A stretch of DNA of 64,000 nucleotides from Membranipora membranacea (lineage: Eukaryota > Bryozoa > Gymnolaemata > Cheilostomatida > Membraniporidae), in contig OU612068.1 in NCBI GenBank assembly GCA_914767715.1, positions 13,578,001-13,642,000 of the forward strand, read 5' to 3'. Positions within the stretch are counted from its first letter, which is position 1, and the number at the start of each line of letters is the position of its first letter. Positions 38,827 through 52,079 of the stretch are shown here, in pieces. The translations under genes were made by a program, and so were the position numbers. The notes under the pieces are model-generated. The model was not told the origin of the DNA. It did not search any database and was given only the letters and a program-made list of their open reading frames with translations.

Positions 38827-40189
38827 ATGGGAAGTCTAAAAGGCAAAGCTGTGTGGAAGTTTTGTGCTGCTGGAGCGTTGATTCCAATTACATTCAAGCT
38901 AGTTGACATGAGAATTCAAAGTACGGTAAACAGTAGTTTATCGACATAAAATTTGTGTGTAAAAAAAGGATCAAGCTCATCAGCTTATTGATGCAAGATC
39001 GATTATAATGTAAAAGGCAGAATATAGAAATAATGCTCCTAGTCCCCTGTTCTCCTGGAGTGGGGAACTATTGCCTTTCTACTGCCTTATCTACTCTAAC
39101 TGTGTCGTATTGTCTCTGCTTGGTGTTAATGATATGTGGAGTGGGTTATATTACAAATATAGTGCCGTATATTAGTGCCGTATATTACAAATATATATAC
39201 GTATACGGAGTGCCGTATATTACAAATATAGATAATATGGTAATTGCTAATCACCATGGCTTTAATCCCTGCTGTTATGGTTAATCATTACCTTGCATAC
39301 ATCGGTCGAACATCTATCTGGTGGCTTTTTTTATTTTTGCAGATCGAATAAAAAATGAGCCATATTATTTAGAAACAGTAAAAATTATACAAGACTACAC
39401 GCCTTTTATTGAACTGTTGGGTCGACCACTAGAAATACAGAAAATAAACCGAGGTGCTGCTTCGAATACTCGTATAAAGGAGAGCCATGTGACATTAGAT
39501 ATACCTATCAAGGGACCTCGTGATAAGGGGCTAGTACAGGTGACGGCTAATAAATATAATCAAAGGTGAACTCTCTTTAATTTTACACTACAGGAACCTT
39601 ATATCACAAATGTGAAAGCTGTGGGATCATATGAGGCAATTTGTGTCAATTTTTTAGGAACATTGTGAGAAAGGTTTTGCGTACATTTACCTAGCCTGTC
39701 TCGACAAGATTGACAAAGCTTGTCAAAACAGGCTAACATTTGTCTGCATGCTAATATCCTGTTGCTTGATATGTTGTCATGAAGTAAATACTTAATTCGT
39801 TGCAAACATAAAATTCATGAGTGTGAAGCAGCTTCTGTGTTACCCTGAGGTGGAGCATGTCGGAGCACTGTTTTTATTTTTGGAAAATTCTATAGTTTTG
39901 TTACTTAGTTTTTTGACGGTTGATTTTGCGGAATTTATGATTGCAAGATAAAAAATTTCAATGAATACTCTCTCGCAGTAGAGCAACACAAGGTTTGTCA
40001 GGTAGATCTACTGTGTCCATTATATGTATGTTAGGAATCCTTGAATTTTCTGTTTTGAGCAGATGGAGAATCGATAAGATGGATGTTGATTTAAAAAATG
40101 CTCAGAAACAGTGGACATTTTACAAAAATGAAAATAGCGATGTTGATGCAACTACCACTCTAAGTGATTCAGAACTGCTCATAGAATGA
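38827..40189 (+). CDS. COA1: COA1-like mitochondrial assembly factor, 3 coding exons
   Basis: Exons 38827-38920, 39343-39565 and 40063-40189 join in phase to 147 codons, about the length of human COA1. The first exon follows an acceptor at 38,790, so its first 36 bases are 5' untranslated. COA1 (MITRAC15) is a small inner-membrane protein with a TIM21-like domain that acts in cytochrome c oxidase and complex I assembly. Visible here are one N-terminal hydrophobic segment (AGALIPITFKLV), then YYLETVKIIQ, FIELLGRPLEI, SHVTLDIPIKGP, KGLVQVTA and QRWRIDKMDVDL. The exon 1 donor is the less ideal GTACGG at 38,921. The stronger-looking GTAAAC at 38,926 would put a stop right after the junction. Poly(A) signal AATAAA at 40,524-40,529. 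The family call rests on pattern and length. Confidence 0.72.
39148..39232. repeat. short AT-rich tandem repeat in COA1 intron 1
   Basis: The unit AGTGCCGTATATTACAAATA occurs about three times, partly truncated and separated by TA-rich sequence. Confidence 0.7.
39692..39735. mobile_element. small inverted-repeat element, family copy 1
   Basis: The arms TAGCCTGTCTCGACAAG and CTTGTCAAAACAGGCTA enclose GATTGACAAAG. The same TAGCCTGTC / GACAGGCTA ends with inner GACAAGCTTTG recur at 49,552-49,620. It lies in intron 2 of the COA1-like gene. Confidence 0.65.
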
Positions 40190-40529
40190 AAGGTTTGTGC
40201 TAATCATGTTTATAAAGTAACATATCAATGTGTATATTTTCTATTAGTAGTTATTTACCAGCTCACACCATTTCAACATGTCTAAAAAACATAATGATGA
40301 TGAGTAGCATAGCAGTTTTTATGCTCTAATAATTATTTCTAAGCGTGTCCATTTTGGACAATCATTTGAATGTGCTGATTTGAGTGGTGTCAACAAAGAT
40401 AGTCTCAAATCAGTTCCTGTAGTTAAAATGGAAAAAAAATGTTATGACTCAGACTAATGATACAAGGGGGGATAATCCTCAGTCAAGGAAGTATATTTTA
40501 TTTTCTTATAGCGCTAGATGAAAAATAAA

Positions 40530-41700
40530 GCCAGGTGATTTTGCTAATATTATTATCATTGGAGCAGGTCTCCCTGCAAGATTAATTACCATGGGGGCTG
40601 GTTTCTCATTCAAATGATATGATTTTGTAATGAATATAATTGTGGCAATTTAGTTTTTTATGCTCTTGAGTTGGGCAAACATTCCTGAGTTTTTATAGTG
40701 TTTATGTGTAAATGTGTGTGTCCCATACTGAATTCATTTTGTTCTAGATCGTGACTGACCAATTTGTGGTTGATAAGGAATGAGCGAGTGTGGTATTTCA
40801 GCAGACAAGAGAATTCTAACTCCAGTATTGACTCCAACATACCTAACCAGAAATACTCCTCAACATAAAGCTTGCTTGGTTTGATTTTGGAAATATGTTG
40901 TCAGCTTTTATGAGGGGCAACCAGTATATATATTCTCCCTCTTGGTTGTACATTTTTTTTGTAAGATTTGTTATGTGACAGTCAGCAACTGGACAGTCCA
41001 GCTCATGCGTTTAGCAATTCAAATTAAACAAAATATACAATGTTACAGAATTGCGCCTGAGCATTTCTATATATCCGAAAAATGTGTGAAATGGCCATGG
41101 TTAACTGTTTGTAAAGCTGTAAAGAAGTTATCAATGTCACATTGCTCAAGATTATCAGTGACTCGGTCTTTCAATTAGACAAATTCGTTCCCAAATCGCT
41201 CACTCAGAGTGTATATCTTTCCATCAATGGCCGAAAGATTTGAAGGCGAGAGCCTGGGAGGTAACGCTCACTCACTCAGTGAGCAATCAGATTGCGATTT
41301 TGGCTGTTTATAATTGAAAGACCCCGCAGGGCAGTTGGGAATATTGCCGTGCAACAATTAAAAGCTCTTCCCCCGCCTAGTTTGGCAATAAGCAAGCAGA
41401 GGAAGATAAGGGGGGCTCTCTATTGACTTCGGGTATCTTACTTATTTTGAATTCTTCCAAAAATTGGCCTATTTTATTATGACATTCTAACCTTACAGTC
41501 ATTTCCACATGACCATGTTGCAACACAGGCGTGGTTGGGGGCATGGGTCATTCAGACATGAGTTAGGTCTTAAAACTTGCATCATGAAAGGATTTTGGAG
41601 TAATAGGTATGCATGCACCTTCCATTCTCACCTATAAATAAATTGTCTTATCCAAAGATAACCCGCTAGCTATGCGCCTACACATCGTGCCACTATTGCC
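40530..41700. other. intergenic between COA1 and the monooxygenase array
   Basis: I find no supported exon. The open frame at 40,942-41,178 has no family signature. Short inverted and repeated CACTCACT / GTGAG motifs occur near 41,195-41,285. Confidence 0.5.
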
Positions 41701-41794
41701 CAACATTCTTATCAGTATAGTAGCCTCGATTGATAAGCCTATAAAAGCCATTTCACCGAACCAACACCTTCACTTTTGGACTGCCAAGCTCATA
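41640..41794 (+). promoter_or_regulatory. core promoter and untranslated first exon of DBH-like copy 1
   Basis: CTTATCAG (41,708-41,715) and TGATAA (41,731-41,736) are GATA-type sites. TATAAAAG is at 41,740-41,747. Transcription should begin about 30 bases later, and the short non-coding exon ends at the donor GTAAGT at 41,795. The arrangement recurs before copies 2 and 3. Confidence 0.7.
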
Positions 41795-42032
41795 GTAAGT
41801 ATACCTATGCAATGTTCTCTGAAACTAAACTTTTTTTAAAACTTTCATTGGCATTTTATGATAATAATCTAAACATTTTATGTCAACCTCAGAAATATTT
41901 TTGTGGTATAATCGCCTAAAATTGAATATATGTGGATGAATGTTGTATAATTTGTTGTATAGGTTTACTCAGCATTTTGTTTGTACCTACCTTGAAAACA
42001 TTTTTTTTTATTGTTGTGTGTCAGCAGTTATC

Positions 42033-45000
42033 ATGATGAGGTTCCTGATAGCTGCCGCTCTTCTGGCGGTCTGCGCCGCTGCCGGCCAAGGACAGAATGC
42101 ATACCTTGATGCTGCTGAGAAGTTCTATATAGAATGGGATTACTCGGACACTAACATCACAATACTGTGTAGAGTTAAGACCACAGGTTGGTTCGGTATC
42201 GGATTCAGTCCTAATGGAGGAATGGCTGGTGCTGACATCATCACCGCTGGTGTGAGGGACGGTAAACCATATCTTCAGGTGAGTTAAAGTTATCTCAAAA
42301 TTGTATGTTACATTGAAATGTCTTATTTGAGCCAACATGTAAATATCTTAAACTGATAAACAGAACATCTGAAAATGATTATCTGTAACACACTTATCCT
42401 TCTACATAACGCTACAAATACATGTATGTGCAAAATACAAATTTTAATTTTGCACACAGGACTGCGAAGGTACCAGAACTTAACAATAATATGTAGATAA
42501 AAGGCAAAAGCTCCCATAAGTGCTGTGGAAAAAAAATTGACTTAGAATAATCAATGTAAAAACCATTTAATCATGGCTATTCCCTTACTCATTTGAAAGC
42601 GACTGTGTTCCTAATGCATGAATGCTGCTCTCAACAGTGTTATGTAGGTGATTTACCGTGATTTGTAGGTTCTTACATTGATTATCAATAATCAATTTTC
42701 TTTCCACATACATACATATAAAAAAACTCACATTTGCTCAAGTCCTGATTGCCCGTGGGAAGCCAAGAGAGGGATTTTCAAGTGGGTCTACATACTTTGT
42801 ACTGATTTCTCTGCATACATACATTGACTTGAAATCGTTGTGGCATGATTTTTGGAAATCAATAATTCTGATTGCAAACCTATATCATCTGACTTTTATA
42901 ATTTGCAGGACAGACACGCAGAGAGAAATGGATACCCATCAGTAGATAAATCTCAGGATGTTCATCTCATCTCTGGTTCTGAATCTGATGGAGTCACCAC
43001 CATCAAGTTTACCAGAAAACACAACACATGTGATGATGAAGATATGGTTATTGGAGTGAGTGTTTTATCCGTAGATAGATCTTTAGTTCTTTTGTTCCTT
43101 TGATGAATCTTCACCTAACATAGATATTTACCTCCAGATGTCACCCAGACCAGTTATTTGGCGATGCCCATGTCAATCAGATGAAAGTGGTTTTCCACCA
43201 ATCCATATGGCTACCCGGTTCAGTTTATTAGTTGAGTTAATTGAGGGATATATAAATTGACAATATTAAATTTCTCTGCCTTTTTGTCTTTTTCATGTTT
43301 GATATTCAATTTTGACCATTCTCATAATTTTTTGAGCAGACAGATACGTTGAGAGTGATTCATGCCATATCCCCAGATGGCTCAGATGATCTCAAGTATC
43401 ACACTGCAACAAATCGAGGAACTAAGAGCCTTTACCTCAGACAGAAAGTCGGAACTGAGAGCAAAATCCCTGATAACGCACTCGTTATGGATATCACTGT
43501 TCAAAATGTGAGTAGAAAATCATGTCAAGACTAGTCTAAGTGCTCAGACAGCTGCAACATCGCTCGAAAATGTAATGACACAAACTCACACTTGCAGCAA
43601 TCTGAGCACCTTGAATATTTTGAGCCATATAATTACACAGTTTCAGACCTATTTCACATCACATTTTACCTGAAAAATTTTCTGTCACATGTGAAACTGC
43701 AGCAGGCTTTAGGTGATTTAAGCTGTGTAAATAAGTATGTCAATATATCATATCATGTCCCAAAGATTCACATCTCCTACTTTCACGTGACGCTGTGTTG
43801 TATTACACAACGTTATAATTTACTGGTTGTTATCTGAGTGGTTCTGATAATAATGTTGGTTTAACTATATCTGTTACTAACTTTCACCCTTTGTGGTGTT
43901 TGTGAACAACACATGTTTACAGCGTGTTAAACACAGATACTAGGAATTGTTTAGCGAGATGTATCGTATATGATAAGCTGATTATCAGCGCATACGTCCC
44001 CCCCCCCCCCCCGCATCATGCTTGCCAAGTCTCATACATTATCAAGAATATTTGAATTTCCAAGAATTTTGGATACTATTTAGAGAGGTCATGCAGAGAA
44101 TTTGACACAGAAACCAGTACAAACGAGAAGAAGTAGGCCAAAATTGGGTGGGAAGGGTTGTTGTGGACAATGTCCATTGACATGCTGTTGGGCTTTCTAC
44201 AGAGCCAATCAGATTCAAGCTTGTGGTTTGGCTCGGGATTGCTGTTATAAACTCACGTCCATTTTTAGTTGTTTGCTGTTATATGCTAATTATTCAAGGC
44301 TAATATCTAGTTATGTCATCTTACATCCATTCGAACAAGAGCAAACTGAAATTAGAAAAAGAGAAGCATATATATGTATATTGTATATGTATTATTATTA
44401 TTGTTATTACACTATTGTTATATAATATGTGCACATCGAATTCAGTTTATATCTCGCATGGATCAAAGGAGGAGATAGCAATCTCACCTGATTATATCCT
44501 AGACATAGAGTGATAGCTCCACGTAGTCTAGTATGGGCCAATCTTCTATATAAATGACACCATTATATATTCCACTCCTGAGGTGGTATATAGGATGCTT
44601 GGTGCTGACCAGCTATAAGCTAATCTGCTGTATATGTCATCTTTGTATCGGTTATAGAGATTGCCTGGCGCTTACTGGCTACCATCGAATCGGCTATATG
44701 TGATACCGTGGGTATCGGTTCTAGGGATTGCTCGGCGCTGACCGATGGTTGGCTAATCTGCTAATTTGTTACCTTCCGACCCGGAGGTGGTATAGCTATA
44801 GCTAGATGTCGATCAGCTGTAAGCTAGTCTGCTATATTGGATACCATGGTATCTTGCACTCTCGTAGTGTGTGGTAAAGCGATTGCTGGGTGCCTGTAAG
44901 ACAATCTACTATAGGCATCTATGGCGTCTGTATAAAGATTGATTCAGGCTGAACTGCTATCTGGTAATCTGCTAATATGGAACCTTGGTGACGCTTTATA

Positions 45001-48000
45001 TATTCATGTTTTAGATTGATATCCCAGCATTTCACACCCGATACTATTGTGAACTGAAGAGAGTTCCTGAGTTTGATGTAAAGCATCATCTGATTAAGGT
45101 ACGGTAATAATTTTATTTATTTTAAACTAATTAATCCGTGAGAATAAAATGAAACCTTTTTTGAGAATTAGCAAATTTTTCAAATCCAAGATTGAAGTCA
45201 TGAGGAATTGATAAAAGGAAGTATTTTTGTGATTGAGTTTGCCTATCAAGTGTCAGTGTAGGGAGCATTGACTGCTCTACTGCGTAACCATGCAATTTAT
45301 CTCAGATCTAAGCATTTGGTGGTCCAATTTAGGTTACCATTCTTTGCAAATGTGTTAGAAAGAGGACCATAAGCTAACATGTGGATACTAAGCTTTGTGA
45401 AGAGCTTGACATAACAACTAGTTTTTGAAAAAGAGATTATTTTGTGAATCAAGTTTATAGAGCCACCTTGATGATTTATTTGTGTATATCATTCGTTTCA
45501 GGTGGAGCCACTGATCCAGGAGGAGAACCTTGGTATAGTACATCACATCATCATATATGGATGTTTCGACGGGAAAGACAGAGATCACTACTTCAAGAAA
45601 CAACAGACTGGTTATGATTGTTATGAAGGCAACATGCCGGATGATTTGGAGAAATGCAGATCACCTGTAGTGACATGGGCTATTGGAGGCGGGGTAAGTC
45701 CATCAATATGAGCAAGATATGAACTAACCGTCATTATCAAAGTATTATGCCAATGAGATCTACTGAGAAGCAGCCAACTGTATTCTTGTTCGAAACAGCT
45801 CACTTTAATAAAAGCAAGAAGCAGAACCAAAGTTAGAATTGGTTAGGATTGATGTAGCCAATGTGTTGGCTCTGATTGGCTGGTGGGAGGGGAGAGCTAA
45901 TGCCATGTCAGATGGTAATTTCTTGAGATATAGTGAATGTGAAAGTGACTTAGTTTCACTTCTGCTTAATCTCCATAGGTATGTTCAAGGACCTAGCATT
46001 GGCTCTCTCCCGTCCAACAGCCAATCAGATCAGAGCAAACACATTGGCTAGCCAATCAGATCACAGCCAACACATTCTCCTCTCAACTCTTGACTTTAAT
46101 GATGCTGAAAACTGCCTAAAACTTGTGACAAAATTCAGTATTATTAACATAACCTATACCATTGAAACACCAATATTGTCTTGCTGAATGCCATGACTTC
46201 CTTGCAGATTTTGCGAATGTTACACATCAGACATACCAAAGAGAAGGCCCTTTCAATAAAACTTCACCAATGCACCAAATGCGTTGGGATTAGTCTGATG
46301 TTAGCAGGGACAATCAGAGATTTTGAGATCCAAGGGATACAGAAGTTGTTTCTGATTTGGCACTGGTCAGGTTTGTTTGGAAGGTGTTCTAATCTAAAGT
46401 GATATTTGGCTTGTAGGAAATGAATTACCCACCTGAGGCTGGTTATCCATTTGGAGAGAGCGCTTCACCTGATTATTTCATGATGGAGGTTCACTACGAC
46501 AACCCACAGCTTCTCACAGGACGCAAAGACAACTCAGGTAACCACAGGGGCGTATCGGTTGTAGGGGTAGACAATGCACTTATTGTTGTACTGATCTGGA
46601 ACAGTAGTGGGACCCACTCTCATTAATCAAGGGGACGGTTGACAGTATCAAATTAAATTTGCTTAAGATGTTGCTTTATGTTTTTACAATACATCATCGC
46701 GTACCTTTACATAGTGCGTTGTTATACAGACACAAACATAGTTGTACATGAATATATGCACAATGAGAAGTTATGACATGGCTGTGATACTTGGTCAGCT
46801 TGACTTTGTACAGGGTTTTAGATTAGGAACAGTGGTAGGGGAGGTGAAAATCCTTGAGGATGTGGAGTAACACCTGGTTGGGTATTGTAAGCTCCTCCTG
46901 AGTCCCCAGCCTTCAAAGCGTCCCAAATGAGCTGGTGATCCTGAACTGGAACATCCAATCATAGCATTTTTAGGCCACTCTATCGAGCATTCTAGGGGAG
47001 GCAGAGCAGTGTGTCCCTGCCTCTGCTACAACTATGGGCCTGTTGTATGATATTGTCACCTGCTATTTTACAACATTGTTAGGTATAAGGATGACATTCA
47101 CACCTACTCTGAGACCATATGATGCAGCTATTGTGGCAGTTGGAGGGATCCATGGTATCACCGTACCGCCAGGTGTAGAAGAGTTCCAGTATCATGGTAT
47201 CTGCACTGGTGAATGCTCTGGCAAGGTTAGTGATTCCTTTATATATTTCCCTACCTTCCTTCACACCAAGTGCTCAGCATACAAGTTACTCGCATATCAT
47301 GTTTATTCCAAATTGTCATAGAGCATCCAAATCACAATGTGAGGGAGGATAACTCTGAAATCATATTGCAGCAGTAGAGGATTTTCAAGTATCAATAACA
47401 TTTTAACGATCTGAGTTGTGAAAGAACCCCCGCCTATTGCAGTAGTCACTCGACGCTCAACCAAAGGCCTGTTTATAGATATTTTCATGTTGTCGACCCA
47501 ATCATTGCACGCATGAACCAACTGTGGGTTGATTCAGTCAATCACAAAAATTGCCAAATGACTTCATAATGGAGATCAAGAGGTTGCCTTACAACCCCAA
47601 GAATTAATGCCTAGAAGTGATTAGCTATTTTTTTCCTAAGTAGATTTCATAAGTAACCGCCTGACTATAACATGCATTGATCCTTGTGTTGTCTTAAATA
47701 TAGAATTTCACATGTTTAAAACCCCTGCAATTTGAACTACCTCTTTCTTGAGAGGAGAAATGACTGTATCAATTCTATAGCTGTGTTTGACGATATCTGG
47801 CTCTATTATTTGTGTCTATGATCAAGTGACCTTGACATTTATGGCAGCTTATACCTGATTGGTTGTTAATAATTGTTACGGAGCTTTTCATTGGCATGTT
47901 TTATTTATATCATTCACTCTGTATTTCTTTTCTCTAGCTGATGAAGGAACCCACCAAGATTGTAGGATCTTACCTGCATGCTCACCTGGCTGCTCGAGGT

Positions 48001-50626
48001 ATCACCGCCAGACAATTTAGAAATGGTCAAGAGGTTCAGGTCATTGATGAAGACAGACACTATGACTTTAACTACCAGCAGTACAAGGAGTTCTCTACTC
48101 CTATTGAGTTCCTCCCCGTAAGATACATACTCTATAAGCCTGTGATTTTACTTAGTCATCTTTGCCGGTAAAAAAATATCATCCATCAATAATTGTTTGG
48201 CTGCTGTTCTCTCAGGGGCTGGCCTGTCGCCCTACTCCTGAATATAACCATAATTCATAATAAAACATGCTACTTTTGTGGCGGCTTGTAGACCAGACTT
48301 ATCAGACCTAACAATTCACGTTGGATTATGATTGTCAGGTATCCAATGGTAGCGTTTTGATTTCAATGTAGATAATAATTTATTATTATATTATAATTAT
48401 TATATTATACGTTATAATATTATACGTTATAATATTATATATTTATTTTTAGGGAGACAGTATGCAGATAACATGTCACTATGATACAAGAGGTAGAACT
48501 AATATGACTTTCGTAAGTACCTATACCCTTACTATGAGTAGGAGGTGGCTCAGTTGGTTAGAGCGCCGTTCCTTCAGCATGCAAATGTTGAAGGTCATGG
48601 GTCCGAATATCACTGCAGTCCATCAACTACTGGGGTTTTGTCGGTCCAAGGTGTGCTCCGACCTGCCTGCAATCAGGCACAGAAATTGCACGCTCGCCCT
48701 TAAGGCAACTAATATGTTGCTGCTATGCTTCGGAATGTGGCATGTGATATAACAACTTGATTTTATCAACCATTTTAATCAACCATGATGGTCTGATATA
48801 CGCTCATGATATTACATCATATCTGAAATATTGATTGACTCCCTCTGTATTCAATCTGTCTGGTTTATGATTTCAAGAAACCATTTTTGCTAGGCTGACG
48901 CTGTGCAGTGCTGCTTGGTAAAGTGGCATAGTAATGCCTTCTTTTTTACTCAATTTTCTAAGATATTAAGCTGCAATTCCTCCCCCCTTTATAACATCAA
49001 TTGTTGCCATCACAGCTAGCTTATATACCTGAAGAAATATAGTGAGGTAAACTGACTAGATGCTAGCATGTCGAAATGAGCTTTCATTCAGTCTACTGTT
49101 TAATATCTCACTTAGGGAGGACTTCCATCAGATAATGAGATGTGTATAGCCTTCCTCACTGTGTATCCAGCCCCCGAACTGAACGAGTGTTACTCCGCCC
49201 CTGGATGGGCTGGCGACTGGAACGTAGCCAAAAACTTCTTTAACAAGGCATTGGGCTATAACAACATCCCAAAACCGTAAGTTGACATTTTCGAGCAATT
49301 ACATTATAATAGAATCCCAAGAGTGTGAGAGAACAGCTATCAAAATGACTTCACTGAGGAATATATTTGCCTCCACTGCTCTTTGTGTAAAAAGACATCG
49401 GAACCAGTAGACATACAATGTGTGTATTGTACTCAGTTTTTAAAAAAAAGGAAAGACAGTGCAGAGATGTTAAGTGAACGAACATTCTAAAGAAAATTCT
49501 AGCTTTGATGATGACTGATTGGGTATGAGCTCTGATATTCATGCTGAAGTTTAGCTACCCTGTCTTGACAAGCTTTGTTGATCTAGGGTGGGGGACATCA
49601 AAGCTTGTCACGACAGGCTAGAGTCTATTTGGATACAGAGATCTGCAATCGGCTCTTCTTATGTATTATAGGGAATGGTTCATGCAATCTATGAATAGAT
49701 TGACTGGAGAGAATGGCTGGACTGATGCCAGAATCAAAGCCTTAGAGGAGGCCCAGCTCAATCAGAGACAGTATGATCTGTGTACGGACAAGAAGCGTAA
49801 CTTTGTGTGGGGTGTAAGTATTTATTTGATGAATCTAAAAGCATCATAGACAGTTTTCTGGCTTGAGCGTATTCGGAATTGCCCACTCTACATTTGGGTA
49901 ATCTATAGCACATGCCGCATAGGAAAACGTAGCTGATTTGGGCTTAAATTGAAAATTGCACATTGTAGGAAGAAAATTTTTTATTTCGGCCGTTTTGTTG
50001 ACAAATCTTCAGGAATTTTTCATGGATTTCAACGCTGAAATTTAGATTGATCAGCTTTCAAACCCCTTAAGATTTAAATGATCGTGTCCCTTGGGTTTTT
50101 AATGATGCAGATGCTGAACCTGAAATTGTATGCAATATACACTGGTGGTTCTCTAGATAATGCCATTTTATCACTTATTCCCTGTGCTGGGTGTGCCCAA
50201 ATAGAGAGAGGGCAACTGCGAAAAAAGGCTCAAATACAAGCACAGTCCATTAAATACTGCTAGGTGAAATACTCGATTGTTGTTAAATCACACAAGTTTA
50301 ATTCGGCCGCAATCAGGGGTTTAAGTAATTCTTACAGTCATCAAATATACACAATGGATATTGAAACATCATACAACCGACTGTCTCTATGCTTGAAGTT
50401 AGCATCTGATATATTCCTTATAAAATTTGTATACCAATAATCACTTGCAAAACAATGCAGTCTTCATCATAGCCATCCCAGTATTTCCCCGGCTTTAGAC
50501 TCTATTCCTCTTTGTATATTTTAGTGGGGCCAGAAGACATTTGATCCGGCACCGGCAATGAGAACACCTCTGCCCGACAGAGATTATAACGGGCAGTGCA
50601 AGAAGGATGCTGTCATCGGCAAATAG
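42033..50626 (+). CDS. DBH-like copper monooxygenase, tandem copy 1, 12 coding exons
   Basis: Exons: 42033-42278, 42909-43055, 43340-43507, 45015-45098, 45502-45693, 46417-46537, 47083-47225, 47938-48117, 48453-48512, 49116-49276, 49672-49813, 50525-50626. All are in phase, 581 codons. The signal peptide (MMRFLIAAALLAVCAAA) is followed by a DOMON domain (about 20-185: IEWDYSDTNI, TGWFGIGFSP, SPDGSDDLKYH). The two copper type II ascorbate-dependent monooxygenase domains come next. Copper ligands by family position are HH in GIVHHIIIYGC, H in MMEVHYDNP, HxH in YLHAHLAAR and M in NEMCIAF; DRHYDFNYQQY is also conserved. There is no membrane anchor. By family, such enzymes (DBH, MOXD1) hydroxylate small amines or related substrates using ascorbate and oxygen; the substrate here is unknown. 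Either of two adjacent Mets could start. AATAAA at 50,840-50,845. Confidence 0.9.
44575..44995. repeat. degenerate minisatellite, about six units of 60-75 bp, in intron 4
   Basis: Units share the pattern GGTAT, CGGTT.TAG, GATTGC, TGG.GCTGAC, then GGCTAATCTGCTA and a terminal GATACC or GTTACC. The best units start near 44,590, 44,647, 44,712 and 44,776. Later units near 44,840 and 44,918 are more decayed. Confidence 0.65.
45856..46076. mobile_element. inverted-repeat element in intron 6 of DBH-like copy 1
   Basis: The left segment (45,856-45,881; AGCCAATGTG to TGATTGGCT) faces two inverted copies at 46,019-46,049 and 46,049-46,076, both starting AGCCAATCAGATCA. The left segment also occurs at 26,446-26,471. 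It is probably a non-autonomous foldback element. Confidence 0.6.
48537..48735 (+). repeat. tRNA-derived SINE, copy 2
   Basis: The head is GTAGGAGGTGGCTCAGTTGG with A-box GTTAGAGCGC and B-box-like GGGTCCGAAT. The body carries GTGTGCTCCGACCTGCCTGC and the tail GCCCTTAAGGCAAC. It has the same architecture as the copies at 29,477 and 56,543. It is inserted in intron 10 of DBH-like copy 1. Confidence 0.85.
49552..49620. mobile_element. small inverted-repeat element, family copy 2
   Basis: The ends TAGCTACCCTGTCTTGACAA and GACAGGCTA, with inner CAAGCTTTG / CAAAGCTTG, flank a G-rich loop. It is related to 39,692-39,735. It lies in intron 11 of DBH-like copy 1. Confidence 0.65.
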
Positions 50627-50849
50627 CTGCCAGGTCATGCGGCAGCTCGTCCATTTCTGAGTCATCACCGACTTTGTACAATACAAGGCAAACAAGAAAT
50701 ACAGATAAATTGAATTGAATCAGCAGTTCTCAAGCTACGAGAAAAGAAACACTAAAGAAATCGACTTTTGACTTTTAAATATAAAACCTCTTATTTCATT
50801 CCACTTGATTATCATGTAGAGTACAAAGTAGTTTGTATGAATAAAAAAA

Positions 50850-51870
50850 GATCCAAAGTTTCATTTTTATTCCTTTTAGTTTTGATCTCCTAGTGACAAT
50901 GACAACAAAAATGTTAGCTTATCTAACTCAATTATAGGCATACTTAAACTAAACTTTACCTATGTAGAGCACATCCATCATGTAGGAAAAAGACAGCTGA
51001 ACAGTTGGTTCAATAGATTTTGCAATCTGGCAACTTATTCAACTTGATTTGATGAAGTATGAGTTGTTGCCTCCTGCTCAATAAGGACACAACTCCGAAT
51101 AGGTATGATGTCTTTTTGCCTTGTTATAATCAGGGAGGGTGTCCAACCCTCTTGTTATAATCAATCATCACTTTGGCGGTGGACATCACAATTCAGAATC
51201 GACACTTGGTGACTGTGGTGTTTCAATATGACCACCATCTCTCACTAATAGGCATGTGGGTTTTTTAAACTCCATAAAAAAGGAGCGCCTAGTAGTTTCT
51301 CTTAAAAACTTAACAATTTAATTTTGGAGGCAACATCAAGCAGACTGAGCCTCAGTTGGTTAAGGGTCTTTGTGCGAGCATACTTCATACACAGTAGTTT
51401 GAGTGCATGCAGGGAACCTCCATGATTAATGTCCTGATCTACAGGGACTGAGTGGTCACCAGTACCTGCAAGTCTTGTTACTGCTAAGAATAAAACCCAG
51501 CCGCCGTCATCAAATTTCCGGAGTTACCTCCACCTAACTCCAAATTCTTTTTCCACGCTATTTTGAATAATTTTTAGAATAAGTTACTGATAGCCTTGCA
51601 AAATGGTTGACATTTGTAATGGAGCATGGAGATTTCAAACCTGGCATACATTATGCTCTGAACACAGTTCTTGTCTATGAAACTATAACACCTTTGCCAT
51701 AGTGGCTGGCACAGAACAAGGTGATAAAGCAATCAAGATAAGGTAATCCAAGTGAGTTAGTCCGAGCTCCGAGACCTTTTACTCACCCTTCTCAGATATT
51801 GATTCTGAGCTGCTGCTATATTTCTGACTGCGTGTCATCTTGTTTGATAGCGGCCGTCAGAAGAAAGAGC
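50850..51870. other. spacer between DBH-like copies 1 and 2
   Basis: No exon recognised. The stretch is AT-rich with no element I can name. Confidence 0.5.
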
Positions 51871-52079
51871 AGATCAGCTCAGAACGGCGGATCTTATCAA
51901 ATGGAAATCGATAAACCTGATCAGTTCTTGACCAAGATAACCTGGATGTTCTGCATGTTCACCCACACCTAGGACTGTTATTACATAGACTCTTATCAGT
52001 TGTGGCTACCTACTATTGATAACACCATAAAAGCCCGATTCCTTTATATAACACTTTCACTTCGGAACAAGTTGCTCTT
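51871..52079 (+). promoter_or_regulatory. promoter block and untranslated first exon of DBH-like copy 2
   Basis: CTTATCA near 51,893, GATAA near 51,910 and 51,935, CTTATCAG (51,992-51,999), TGATAA (52,017-52,022) and CATAAAAG (52,026-52,033) precede a short non-coding exon that ends at the donor GTAAGT at 52,080. The block is alignable with 61,770-61,975 before copy 3 over about 200 bases. Confidence 0.7.

Noticed and set aside
38926-38931. GTAAAC as the exon 1 donor of the COA1-like gene
   Set aside because: It gives phase 0, and exon 2 would then read into a stop after two codons. The donor at 38,921 keeps the frame.
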